64,000 nt of DNA. It comes from Pyropia haitanensis (Eukaryota > Rhodophyta > Bangiophyceae > Bangiales > Bangiaceae). This document shows, piece after piece, positions 46,091 through 55,816 of the stretch. Location of the stretch: assembly GCA_008729055.1 (NCBI GenBank), contig SDUX01000010.1:434001-498000 (forward strand). The letters run 5' to 3'. A model generated the notes under the pieces. The model did no database searches and was not told the origin of the DNA. It saw only the letters and a list, made by a program, of their open reading frames with translations. Positions within the stretch are counted from its first letter, which is position 1. Every line of letters begins with the position of its first letter. A program made the translations under genes and the position numbers.

Positions 46091-46161
<71 letters not shown>

Positions 46162-47149
46162 CGCGGCGCCCGGTGTGGCACTGGTGCGCGCGGCAGCGGT
46201 GGGCGGCGGCGGCGGGGCGGTGGCGGCGTCGCCGCGGCCGCCGCCAAGCGTGACGACGGCGGCCCTCGTGGCGGCGCTGGCGCGCCTCGCCGCCACCCCC
46301 CGGTCGACGGGACTGGCGGCGGCGGCGGCGGCGGCGGCCGCCACCGCCGCCACCACCGCCGCCGCTGCCGTCACTGCCGCCACCGCCGTCACTGCCGCCA
46401 CCGCCGCCGCTGCTGTCACTGCCGCCACCGCCGTCACTGCCGCCACCGCCGCTGCTGCGGCCGCCGCCGCCGCCGCCGCCGCCACCCCCCTGGCCATGGC
46501 CAAGCGCCGCACCCGCCGCGCGGCCGACGCCCTCCGCCAGACGCCCACCTCCTCCCCCGCCCGGGCGCCGTCGCCCTGGTCTGACGAGTCCCTCCCGCCG
46601 AGCCGCCCGTGCCGCCTGTGTGGCGGCGGCGGCGGCCGGCCGTGCGACGTGTGTGGCGGCGGCGGGGACCTGCCGCGGGGGGGCGTGCACCCGCGCAACA
46701 GCGTGCGGCTGGCGTCGCTCGTCGGCAGCCAGTGGACGTCGGTCGACGCGGTGGGCGGCAAGTGGCGCCACTTTCGGTGTTGTGGGAAACGGGTGGTGCC
46801 GGGGGTGGTGGAGGGGGGGGGCGCCTCGGGGCAGGTGCTGGCGGGGGAGCTGCCGGCGGTGGCGCGCAGCGGCGGCAACGCCGCCGCGCCGCCCACGGCG
46901 GGCGGCCGGCCGGCCAAGCGGCGGACGACCACGCTGGCGGTGCTGACGTCGACGTGTGGGCCGGAGGAGGCACGCCTCCGCATCGAGGTGCCGGTCGCGC
47001 GGCTGCGCTCGCGCCGCCACTGGCAGAGCGGGTGGACGACGCTGGTGGACATCCGGCGGGGGGAGGTGGCCGCCCCGTGCTTCCGGTGCAAGGGGCGGGG
47101 GCGGGTGATGTGCCCGCGGTGTGACGGCATTGGCAGCGTGGGGCTGTGA
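45938..47149 (+). CDS. DnaJ-type (CxxCxGxG) zinc-finger protein, probably plastid-targeted
   Basis: 403 residues in a single frame. The N-terminus (MAAFVGAAAAWRPPP, then ERPPRRGLRLSTAPGW) is Ala/Arg/Ser-rich with almost no acids, like a transit peptide. A poly-Ala stretch from a GGC microsatellite (about 46085-46160) and Ala/Thr repeats follow. The C-terminal half has CRLCGGGGGRPCDVCGGGG, then NSVRLASLVGSQWTSVDAVG and KWRHFRC, and ends with CFRCKGRGRVMCPRCDGIG. These paired CxxCxGxG motifs are the cysteine-rich zinc modules of DnaJ-related proteins. There is no J domain, so it resembles plant plastid BSD2/LQY-type assembly or thiol factors in general layout. The exact family and role are not identified. 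It is convergent with TrmB. Confidence 0.72.
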
Positions 47150-47671
47150 TGGAGCGGTGCGATAGGGGGGCAGCGGGGACACGGGACATGCCGACACGCA
47201 CACCGCGTGCGGACGGCTCTGTTTGTGTTTCTTTGTTTCGTCTGTTGGGTCGTGCCGCCCCGTGGTGGGCGGTGTCACCCCACTGTGGGGCGCCCCGCTG
47301 ACCGCTGTGGCCGGTAGGGTGACGGCGGCAGCGGCGGCGGCGGCGGCGGCGGCGGCAACAGCGGCGGCGGCGGCGCGGCGGAGGAGCCCACGCGGCTGGG
47401 CGCTCCCACCGGCCGCCCCCCGCCAGTCTGTCCGAGACGCGCCGGCAGAGGCGACCCGCCGGTCCCCACTGGGTGTAGCCAAACGGGGAGGCGATGGGGT
47501 GGAGAGGGCCGCGGAAGGGGGGGCGCACGGAGGGGCGATCCACCACGGTCCGCGGCGTGTGTCTCTTCTCTTGAGCGCGGGGCTGATGGGCCTCGCAGAC
47601 GGCGGCCGCCGGTGTGCTGCCCTGCCCCCGCCCACCCCGCTCGCAGGGGAACCCGACCGTCAACCCCCACC
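47150..47671. other. Convergent spacer, DnaJ-type gene / TrmB
   Basis: The first ~130 bases are T/G-rich (TTTGTGTTTCTTTGTTTCG near 47221) and look like a 3' untranslated region. The remainder is GC-rich with a GCGGCG run near 47330-47360. No gene was seen. Confidence 0.45.
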
Positions 47672-48738
47672 TCACACCCGCACGTACAGCTGGCGGTAGA
47701 CGTCCCCCCCGTTGCGGAGCACGCACGCCTCCCGCTCCGTCGGCACGCCCGTCGGGTTGTCCACCAGCCACTCGCGGTTGGTGGTGGGGCGGCTGCCCGG
47801 CGGCGCGGCCGCCTCGGCCTCGGTGGCGGCCTCCACCTCCACCGCCCCCGCGCGCCAGCACGGGCCCGCGTCGGTCGCGGGCGTCCACACCACCCCCCCC
47901 CCCCCCCCACCGCCGCCGCGCCCGCCGCCGCGTCCCCCCACCGTGCCGCCTCGAGCACCGCACACATCGCGTCGGCGACGGCGCGCACGTCGCTCTGCAC
48001 GAGCAGCGTCCCCCCGCGGGGCAGCGCGGCGGCCAGCGCGGCGGCCAGCGCGGGCGTCAGCGTCCGCCGCTTCCGGTGGCGCCGCTTAAAGTGCGGGTCG
48101 GGGAACTGCACCGACGCGGACGCGAGGACGCCCGCCGGCACGTGCGCGGCGAGCAGGGCGGGCAGCGCCACGTTGGCGTTGGCGGCGAGGAACGCCACGT
48201 TGCGCGCGCCGCCGCCGCCGCCGCCGCCGCCGCCAGCCGCCGCGGCCGCCGCGGCGGCGGCGGCGGCGGCCCAGCCGTTGGCCTGGTCGACGAGCGGCGC
48301 CCGGATTTCGACGCCCAGGTAGTTGACGCCGGGGGACGCCGCGGCCGCGGCGGCCGCCCAGCGGCCCTTGCCACACCCGATATCCAGGTGCAGCGGCGCG
48401 GCCGGGTCGGTAAAGGTGGCGGCGTACCAGCCGGGGGGGAGGCGCAGGGGGGACTGGAACCGCGACGCGAGGGGGTTGACGTGCTGCCGCACCCGCACTT
48501 GGCCAGAGAGCATGCGGGGGGTGGCGGTGGTGGGTGTGGGCGGCGGGGCGGCGGTGGCGGCACCGCTACTCCCGCCACCACTACCACCGGGACCATATCC
48601 AGGGGCGGCGGCGCGCCGCCGGGCGGGCAGCCGGGAGGGGGTGGCCGGCAGGCCGGCGGCGGCGGCGCCGCCGCCGCCGAGGAAAACGCTCCGCCGCAAG
48701 GAAAAGGAGGGAGAGGGGAGGAACGCCAAAGACCGCAT
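47672..48738 (-). CDS. trmB: tRNA (guanine-N7)-methyltransferase TrmB, organelle-type
   Basis: Makes m7G46 in tRNA using S-adenosylmethionine. About 355 residues. The N-terminus MRSLAFLPSPSFSLRRSVFL, then an Arg/Ala-rich stretch, resembles a transit peptide, so a plastid or mitochondrial location is likely. Motifs in order are the SAM-binding LHLDIGCGKGRW, VNYLGVEIRAPLVDQAN, NVAFLAANANVALPALL, the hallmark QFPDPHFKRRHRKRR, LPRGGTLLVQSDV, and the C-terminal NPTGVPTEREACVLRNGGDV ending in YRQLYVRV. That ending is the bacterial/plastid form of the family. One frame switch occurs near the C16 run at 47893-47908; adding one base makes the whole gene an exact multiple of three. The start at 48738 lies in an ACCATGCGG context. 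Confidence 0.92.
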
Positions 48739-50569
48739 GGTACAAGGAGGGGTGGTAGGCACGACTACAGACGGCGGCGGGCCCGCCGGCAGCGGCGGCA
48801 GCGGCGGGGGGGCGACGGCAAAGCGGTTCCCACGCTCGCAGCCTGCCAACCGCTTCCGCCAGGTAGGAACGGTGGGGTGGTGGCAGAGCATGGAACGGCG
48901 AGTGGGCAGGCGTCTACAATGGCAGAGGAAGAGGTGGAGATGGCTGGGTGTCAAGAACAGCACCAGCAGCAGCGGCGGCGGCAAAGGGCGTCACGGCAGA
49001 GTGGGGTGGAGGTCAAGTGAGGTCGGCGGCAACGCCCGTCCGTAGGCGGCACCACGACGGCGGCGGCCGCGGCTGGCAGAGCGCGGGCTCAATGGAATTG
49101 ATCGCGGCCCACACTTGCACCCAATGACGTAGTTGGGCGCCGGCAGCACGACACCCAATTCACAGACGATCTGTGGGGGGGGCGGTCCTCGGCGGCGGTG
49201 CGTCCCCGCGGTGGTGGGCCGCCGAGCTCGTGCGGCGCGTGTCGCTCCCGCCGCCGTGCGTTTGCACACTGCCGCCTCCCGCGGCGTGCGTGCCGCCACC
49301 GCCGGCCCGCCGGCCCGGGCTACTCTGCCGCGATTTCCCCGCCCGGCGCAGCCGCCCGCCCTCCCGCTGTCTTGCGAGCGACAGCCGCTCCGCCGCCCCG
49401 TCCCCAGCCGCCGGCCGTGCCGCCATCCCCCCGTCGGCGGGCGGCGAGGGGGACCACCCGCCAACCGCCGGCGGGGGTGGACCGTGGCCACTCTGCCCGG
49501 TGCGCTCGCCCACCCCGCGAAGCACCGCCCGCTGGTCGCTGTGCCGCGTCAACGCTCGGGGCAGGCACTCCCACCCCCCCCCCCGCGCAGTGGCGGCTCC
49601 CACCTCACCGCTCGCTTCTCTTCCCCCCCCCCCCCCCCCGCCGGCACACCGCCAGCCGCTGTCACCGGCGATGCCGTGTCGTCTGGGCGGCGGCGACGGC
49701 GACGGCAGCGGTAGGCGACGCGTGGGGGGGGGGCGGAGGGGGAGGGGGAGGGGGGACCGGCTGCGTTTGGACCGCCCGCCCCGTCGCCAGGCGGCTCGCT
49801 GGGGCGTGCGACGGGCGGCGGGACGGCCGGGGGGAGGGGGTCGCCCGCCTCTCCCGTCTGCCCAGCTGTGGCGGGGGCCGCTCGCTCCACCCCCCCTCCC
49901 TGTTGGTGTCGGCGGATGGAGGCCGGCCGGCGGGCGGGGGCGGGCGGGCCCGTCGGCCGCACGCGCTGTGCGTCCGTTGGTGGCGGTCACGGCGGCTGTC
50001 GCGGCTGCCGCCGGGCCGCCCGCGTGGGGAGGATTGGCCGTCTGTGCCGCACCCGTCTGTCGCTGGTAGATGGGCGAGGGGGGGGCGGGGGCACGGCCCT
50101 GCGTTTTAGCCCGCCCCACCCGCCGCCTGGCGTGCACGCCGGCAACGCCGTACGTCCGCCGCCGCCGCGCCCGTCCCCTTGCTTCCTTCTCTCCGTGTTC
50201 CCCCCCTCGCCCATCCCCTTTCACGCCTGTGGCGGTGCCGCTCCGCTTCCCGGTGGCCGGCAAGCAGGCTGAGGGGGGGGCGGGAGCGGGACGTGGGGAG
50301 GGACAGTCCGGCCGCCCGGCCGCCGGCAGGGGCGGCGTGCACCCGCGGTCGTCGCCGCGGCGGCGGACTAAAAGGGGCGGACCAGCGGCGAGCCGCCACG
50401 CCGGCACCGACCCCCACCGCCCTCCCGCCAGCCCGGCTCCCGCACACTGCCTGTAGCCGCCCGTCCTCGCCGGTGGCACTTCCCTCTCGCACGCCCTCCC
50501 GCCCTCCCCCCTTTCCCCCCCTGTCTCTTCCTGCTTTGCCCACACCCCACCCCTAGCCCGCCGACCACC
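48739..50569. other. Divergent intergenic region, TrmB / secreted protein
   Basis: 1.8 kb without a supported gene. There is a slightly AT-richer patch at 49085-49165; the rest is GC-rich with C runs (49575-49640) and G runs (49723-49760). Open frames are Pro/Arg-rich only. Confidence 0.45.
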
Positions 50570-50983
50570 ATGGCCTTCCGCACCACCCTCGCAGTCGCCG
50601 CGACGACGGCGGTCGCCTTCCTCGTGGCGGTCGCGTCAGCGCTGCCCGCGGGCGCCGCCGCGGTCGCCGGGTGCGCCACCCCCGCGGACATTGGCAAGTT
50701 TGTCGGCTGGTGTGCGTGCTCCACCGTCGTCACCTCCCGCCCGTACGTGTCGCCGCCGAGCCCTGCTGGCAGCCGCACCTGCGATGCGGCCGACGTGCCG
50801 ACGCCGACCTTTTACTGTGACCGCGCCGGCCGAGGCAACTGTGACTTGCAGTGCGCGGCGGCCATCTGGGAGTGCCGCGGCGCGCCGTCGGGCTGGGGGG
50901 GTCGCTGCCCGTGTGCCAAGGGGAGGGTCCGTCCGGTGCTGCGTTACAACGGGCCGCTTGTTCTGGCCAACCGGCGGCGGTGA
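50570..50983 (+). CDS. Small secreted cysteine-rich protein, family unknown
   Basis: 137 residues, single exon, with the ATG in a strong ACCACCATGG context. Residues 1 to about 30 (MAFRTTLAVAATTAVAFLVA, then VASALPAGAAA) form a clear signal peptide. The mature part has ten cysteines (one in GCATP, two in GWCAC, then RTC, FYC, GNC, LQC, WEC, and two in RCPC), which suggests five disulfides. It ends LVLANRRR. I do not recognise the family. A cell-wall or extracellular role is possible but is inference only. Confidence 0.65.
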   Translation: MAFRTTLAVAATTAVAFLVAVASALPAGAAAVAGCATPADIGKFVGWCACSTVVTSRPYVSPPSPAGSRTCDAADVPTPTFYCDRAGRGNCDLQCAAAIWECRGAPSGWGGRCPCAKGRVRPVLRYNGPLVLANRRR

Positions 50984-52914
50984 GGGGGCACGGGCGTGGA
51001 CAGGGCGGAGACAGAACAATAGCCTGACCCGCTGCCTGGCTGGCGGGCGGGGGGCCGGGCAAGGAGGGCGGAGAGGGGCAGCGGAAAGGGGGTAGGGGGG
51101 GGAGGTGGGAAGGGGAACGTGCCGCCGCTTCCGCCCCCGCAATCGGGTGGCGGGCGCACGGGAGGCCATCGAGGCCGAGGCGCGCGACGTGCCGAGGGGG
51201 ACTGGAGTCGCACGGCCGGGCGCGTGGTGGCGGAGAGGGCAAGGGCCGTGGATCCCCGTCGCGCGGCCGCCGCGGACGCAACGCTATGAACTGTACATAC
51301 AAGCAAACCCCGTTTATAGAGAACTCCCGTCTGTAGTCTGTCGCCAATGCCGTGTGGCGGCGCTCGCAAGGCCAAAGACCCTGCCCCCCATCGTGAGGGA
51401 GCACACGCCCGCGGTTGCGCGACCACGGCTCGGGGGGCCACCACACTGCGCTACCAGGTTCACCACGTGGTGGCATCCGCCAAGCCACGGTGGTCACGGG
51501 CAGCCCCACCCTCCCGGGATGATTGGAATGCCACCAACAACGGCGCCGCCCCCAGCCACCAGCCGAGAAACAGACCGCTGACGCCGCCCTATTCATCCCT
51601 TTCTCGTGTTCCTCGTCTCCGTCCGCCGCCCCCTCTCCCCGCTGAGGGGCGAAACGCGGCTGGCGAGCGTCGCCGTCCACACCGCGGCGACTGCGGCCGC
51701 AGCCACCATCGCTCTCGGGCAGCGATGCCAGGTGCGTAGTACATTGTACGTGTGGATAAGCTCCGACGCCCGTCGGTGATCGGCGGCCGCCTGCGTCCGG
51801 CGGTCGCCTGTGTCCGGCGGCCGCCCGCGTCCAGCGGCCACCTGCGATCGGCAACTGCCTGCGCTCGGCGATCGCCTGTGACCGGTGACCGCCTGCGTCC
51901 CGCGGCGCCCGTGCAAAAATTCAGTCTTCCTAGCAGAGTCCCGAACAGGTCATGTTTGGGGTGTCCGAGGTGGGCAAGAGCTCGCTCTCGACACAGGCGC
52001 AGCAGGGGGAGCACTGAAGCATCGCGGTTTGAGCACGAGGGCTTTTGAACCCGCGACCTTGCCCCTCTTCCAGCGTCGCGGCACGACTGCGCGCACCCAT
52101 GCACACGCAATTGAATGAAGTTTCCAATTGCTGTCATTATGCCGGTCGGTGTCCGCCGGTGTAATGTGGCACAGGATAGTGCCGCGGTGAGCGTTCAACG
52201 GACTCCGCCACCCCATCCACGAACAGGTGTGGGAGCGCCCCCATGCGCGCCGGCAGCACTACTGACAGACGGCCCTTGCGCGGCGCGCTGGGCGGGTGGC
52301 GCCGCCGCACACGGGTCTGGGAGGGGGGCTTGCCGGTGCGGTGGCGCTGCCAGTGGCGACGCGGCGCCGTTGTGTGGGTCGCGGGCGGCGTGCAGCCACA
52401 CGCCGGCCCCGTCGGGCTCTCTTTCTCTCCGTCCCGCCCCCGCGCGTGGTGTTCCCCATCGCCGCCGCCGCCGCCGCCACCGCCACCGTTGCCTGCGGTC
52501 GCCCCCCGCTCGTCGTGCCGGTGACGACGCGCGTCGGAGCGGGGGGGGGGGGGGGCTGCTGCGCGTGCTTGCCGCGGTTTGTGTCGACGCTGCTGTACGA
52601 GGAGCAAAGGGGACGACGCGCGGGGGGAGTGGGGGGGTGGGGTGGGGAGGCGGCACGGTTGGTCTGGTCGTCTGTCGTACCTGCCTGTCCCAGTGTGGAG
52701 CGTCGTGGGTCCCCGCCGCGACGCCAGGTCGGCCACCGGGCGTTGAGACTGCGCCGGACCGAGGGGTCGCGCCCCAAGCGGTGTGGCTGCTGCTGCAGCT
52801 TCTGTCGTGGCCGGCCGTGCTGGTGGCGGGTGGGACGGGGGGGCTCACGCCGATCACTCACCGCGACGGACTGCTTCCCGTCGGTGTTCGCCGAGCGGGC
52901 GGGTGCGGACGGCC
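50984..52914. other. Spacer between the secreted-protein gene and TM9
   Basis: 1.9 kb of moderately GC-rich sequence with no supported gene. It contains the 17-bp minisatellite (51776-51911), listed separately. The part from 52200 to 52914 is GC-rich and probably carries the TM9 promoter and leader. A GGTTCAA-like string on the minus strand near 52050 is not a tRNA. Confidence 0.45.
51776..51911 (+). repeat. 17-bp minisatellite, eight degenerate copies
   Basis: Eight head-to-tail units each exactly 17 bp long, consensus GCGTCCGGCGGYCGCCT. They start at 51776, 51793, 51810, 51827, 51844, 51861, 51878 and 51895. Divergence is substitution only and the period is never broken. Most units end in CGCCT or close variants. 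Confidence 0.93.
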
Positions 52915-55212
52915 ATGACCGACGCGGCAGCCATGGCTGCGGGTGGGGGCTGCCGGCGGCGGCGGGGGATCTGCGGCGTGGCCGCCACGGCCGCCGCGGC
53001 CGTCGGGGCGGTGGTGCTGGCGGCGACAATAGGGCGGCCCGCCGACGCGTTTTATCTGCCCGGCATTGCGCCCAACAACTACCAGGAGGGCTATTCTTTG
53101 ACCGTCTACGCCAACAAGCTGACGTCACCCAAGGACCACGTGCCCTTTGACTACTACTCGATGGGGTACTGCGCGCCCAAGTCGGGCAAGAAGCCGCGGA
53201 GCACGCACCTCAGTCTGGGGCAGGTCCTCATTGGCGAGCGCCATGAGCCCACCGACTATGAGCTCCTCATGCGGGTGGACGAGCCGTGCAAGCAGCTGTG
53301 CCAGAAGGAGCTGACCGTCGACGAGGTCAACACGTTTGTCAAGCGGGTGGACTTGGACTACCTCACCAAGATGAACCTGGACAACATGCCCATCATCATG
53401 CGCGGGCCAACGTCGACGGGGGAGGAGGTGTTCCGGCTGGGCTACCCGGTGGGCTTCCAGGTGAACGGGACCAACGAGCGGTGCCTGTTTAACCACCTGT
53501 CGTTCAAGGTGATGGTGCACAAGCCAAAGTTTTCCCGCGCTGCTCTCTACTCCCCGCCGGGGGGGCAGGAGGTGTACCGGGTGGTGGGCTTTGAGGTTGC
53601 CCCCGAGTCAATTGATGGGGGCTGCGCCTCGCGCGCTGCCGGTGAGACCCCCAAGCACGCATGTGTGACTGAGGGCCGCTCGGCCACGGTTAACTGGACG
53701 TACGGGGTCAGCTTTGAGGAGAGCCCCCTAGAGTGGGCGACCCGCTGGGACCCGCTGCTCAACGCGACGCCCGGCGTGCGGGAGATCCAGTGGTTCTCCA
53801 TCATCAACTCGCTGATGATTGCGCTCTTCCTCACCGCCATGGTCGCGCTCGTCCTCCTCCGCACGGTCTACCTTGACTTTGCCCGCTACAACAGCATGGA
53901 CAATGAGGAGGAGGTGCAGGAGGAGTCGGGGTGGAAGCTCATCCACGGGGACGTGTTCCGGCCACCCCGCGCGGCGGGATTGCTGTCCGTGTTTGTTGGG
54001 TCGGGCATGCAGCTGATTGCAATGATGTCGGTCACGCTCGGCTTTGCCGTTCTGGGCTTCCTGTCACCTGCCAACCGTGGGGGGCTGCTAACCGCGCTGC
54101 TGACGTGTTGGGTGTTCACGAGCTCCTTCTGCGGCTACCACGCGGCGAAGCTGTATACCAACCTTGGTGGGGAGAACAAGAAGGCGGTGACGCTGGGCTC
54201 GGCCTTTTTCTTCTCGTCCATTGCCTTTTCCGTCTTTTTCTCCCTGAACCTGCTGCTGTGGTTCAATGGCTCCACGGGGGCGGTGCCGTTCCTCACGCTG
54301 CTGCTGCTGCTGCTGCTGTGGTTTGGCATCTCGGTGCCACTCAATGTACTCGGCGCGTATGCTGGGTACAAGGCCAAGGCGCTCGAGTGGCCGGTGCGGA
54401 CCAACCAGATCCCGCGGGAAATCCCCCACTCGTCGGCGGTGCCGCCCATGGTGTTTGCCGTGTTTTGCGGCGTGCTGCCGTTTGGGACGGTCTTCCTCGA
54501 GCTCGTGTTTGTACTCAACAGCTTGTCCAACAACCTGCTGCTGTACTACTTTGGGTTCACGTTTATCGTGGCGCTCATCCTGGCGGTGACATGCGCAGAG
54601 GTGGTACGTTTGAGAAACGGGGAGGCGTCTTGTGAGGAGTTTGGATGTTGGATGAGGGTGGGAGGCGGTTCTTGTGTGAGCGGCTTGGATTGGACTGGCT
54701 GGGTCTTCTTTGTTCTGGAACTTGAGCACCCGCTTGTCTTTGCGGTGGAGGCTTGTGTGTCACTGTCTTCCTGTGCTCGCAAAGTTGAGCTTCCCAAACG
54801 TTTCTTGTCTCGCATCTCCTCTCGTTGGCTGTTTGTACTCACCACCACTCATGTTTTTTCCTTTTCTGGGGTTGTGTTTGGTCTCTTTGCCGCTCTTGTT
54901 TTGTCCTTGACCTCCCTTTTCATTTCACAGTCGGTCGTCATCACCTATCTGACGCTTTGCAAGGAGGACTATCATTGGTGGTGGCGCTCGTTTGTTGCGT
55001 CGGGCTCCTCTGCCCTCTACGTGTTTGCTTACGCCCTCTACTTCCTGTGGTCGCAGCCTAAGACGGAAGCCATGCCCTTCCTGAGCAGCGTGCTGTACCT
55101 GGGCTACGCGTCCCTGGCGTCGCTGGGCTTTGGCCTCATTACGGGCGTGATTGGCTTCTACTCCTCCTTCCGCTTTGTGCTTGCATGCTTCCGGTCCGTC
55201 CACATTGACTAG
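52915..55212 (+). CDS. TM9SF: TM9 superfamily protein (nonaspanin), two exons
   Basis: Nine-pass endomembrane (Golgi/endosome) protein of 656 residues, typical for the family. Exons are 52915..54603 and 54931..55212. A hydrophobic signal segment ends near ADAFYLPGIAPNNYQEGYSL, the classic nonaspanin lumenal start. A lumenal domain follows with FDYYSMGYCAP and N-glycosylation sequons, then the first membrane span (WFSIINSLMIALFLTAMVAL), then GWKLIHGDVFRPPR and an eight-span block. The intron (327 nt, GTACGT...ACAG) interrupts TCAEV|SVVITYLTLCKEDYHWW. It is T-rich, a multiple of three and has no in-frame stop. The C-terminus ends SVHID, whereas the family usually has a KxD/E COPI-retention motif, so Lys is replaced by His. 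The ATG was chosen because it precedes the signal segment. Confidence 0.98.
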   Translation: MTDAAAMAAGGGCRRRRGICGVAATAAAAVGAVVLAATIGRPADAFYLPGIAPNNYQEGYSLTVYANKLTSPKDHVPFDYYSMGYCAPKSGKKPRSTHLSLGQVLIGERHEPTDYELLMRVDEPCKQLCQKELTVDEVNTFVKRVDLDYLTKMNLDNMPIIMRGPTSTGEEVFRLGYPVGFQVNGTNERCLFNHLSFKVMVHKPKFSRAALYSPPGGQEVYRVVGFEVAPESIDGGCASRAAGETPKHACVTEGRSATVNWTYGVSFEESPLEWATRWDPLLNATPGVREIQWFSIINSLMIALFLTAMVALVLLRTVYLDFARYNSMDNEEEVQEESGWKLIHGDVFRPPRAAGLLSVFVGSGMQLIAMMSVTLGFAVLGFLSPANRGGLLTALLTCWVFTSSFCGYHAAKLYTNLGGENKKAVTLGSAFFFSSIAFSVFFSLNLLLWFNGSTGAVPFLTLLLLLLLWFGISVPLNVLGAYAGYKAKALEWPVRTNQIPREIPHSSAVPPMVFAVFCGVLPFGTVFLELVFVLNSLSNNLLLYYFGFTFIVALILAVTCAEVVRLRNGEASCEEFGCWMRVGGGSCVSGLDWTGWVFFVLELEHPLVFAVEACVSLSSCARKVELPKRFLSRISSRWLFVLTTTHVFSFSGVVFGLFAALVLSLTSLFISQSVVITYLTLCKEDYHWWWRSFVASGSSALYVFAYALYFLWSQPKTEAMPFLSSVLYLGYASLASLGFGLITGVIGFYSSFRFVLACFRSVHID

Positions 55213-55816
55213 TGGGCTGTGTATGGGCGGGGAAGGGGGGACTGGCTTCACCGACGGCCTATGTGCCTGGAGCTTGCGGGCGCATTGTCTCATGGATGAA
55301 CCTTTAGATGCGAAATGCCGCGCGTGGTTGCGACCAAAGACCCACGAGATTGAAACAATGAGAACCGTGCGAGCGCGTTTGGCTGGCCCTGACCAGTGTT
55401 CGCGTGGGCACCCGGTGCGGCGCAGCGCCCTCTCGTCGGCGCCCCCGCTACTTGCGGCCTTCTCAGCTCGCGTTCCCCTCTGCTCGCGGACCCCGCTTCA
55501 CACCTACCCTTGTTGCTTGCCGCCCACGAGTCTGACTGCTGCTCTTGGCAGGTCCGGTGGCTGCTGCATTTCGATACCGCGCGTTGCCTACAGCGCACAG
55601 CTGCCGTGCGCGGCTACGCGTACCCTGGCGCGCGACGCCGAGACGGACGCGGCCAGAGCCGCGGAACCCCGTCGCGCGGCAGCAGCTCCCCCACGGCCGT
55701 GCCGCCGCCGCGACCGCCGCCCGCCCCCCCACTGCGTCCACTCCCAGTGGCGCCCACACCCCGCGGCGGCAGACGAGCAGCCGCCGCCCGCCCCTACGCT
55801 GGGTCCTCCCGTCCCC
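55213..55816. other. Convergent spacer, TM9 / DTW 3' ends
   Basis: The first ~250 bases are of mixed composition with an AT-richer stretch at 55290-55375. The rest becomes GC-rich and leads into the DTW gene end. No gene, tRNA or snoRNA was recognised. Confidence 0.45.

Noticed and set aside
52030..52070. tRNA-like string on the minus strand (AGGTCGCGGGTTCAAAAGCC)
   Set aside because: Looks like a box B, but the T-stem does not pair and no acceptor, D or anticodon arms can be drawn.
55290..55375. Possible small RNA in an AT-richer patch
   Set aside because: No box C/D pair, H/ACA or tRNA fold could be identified by eye.
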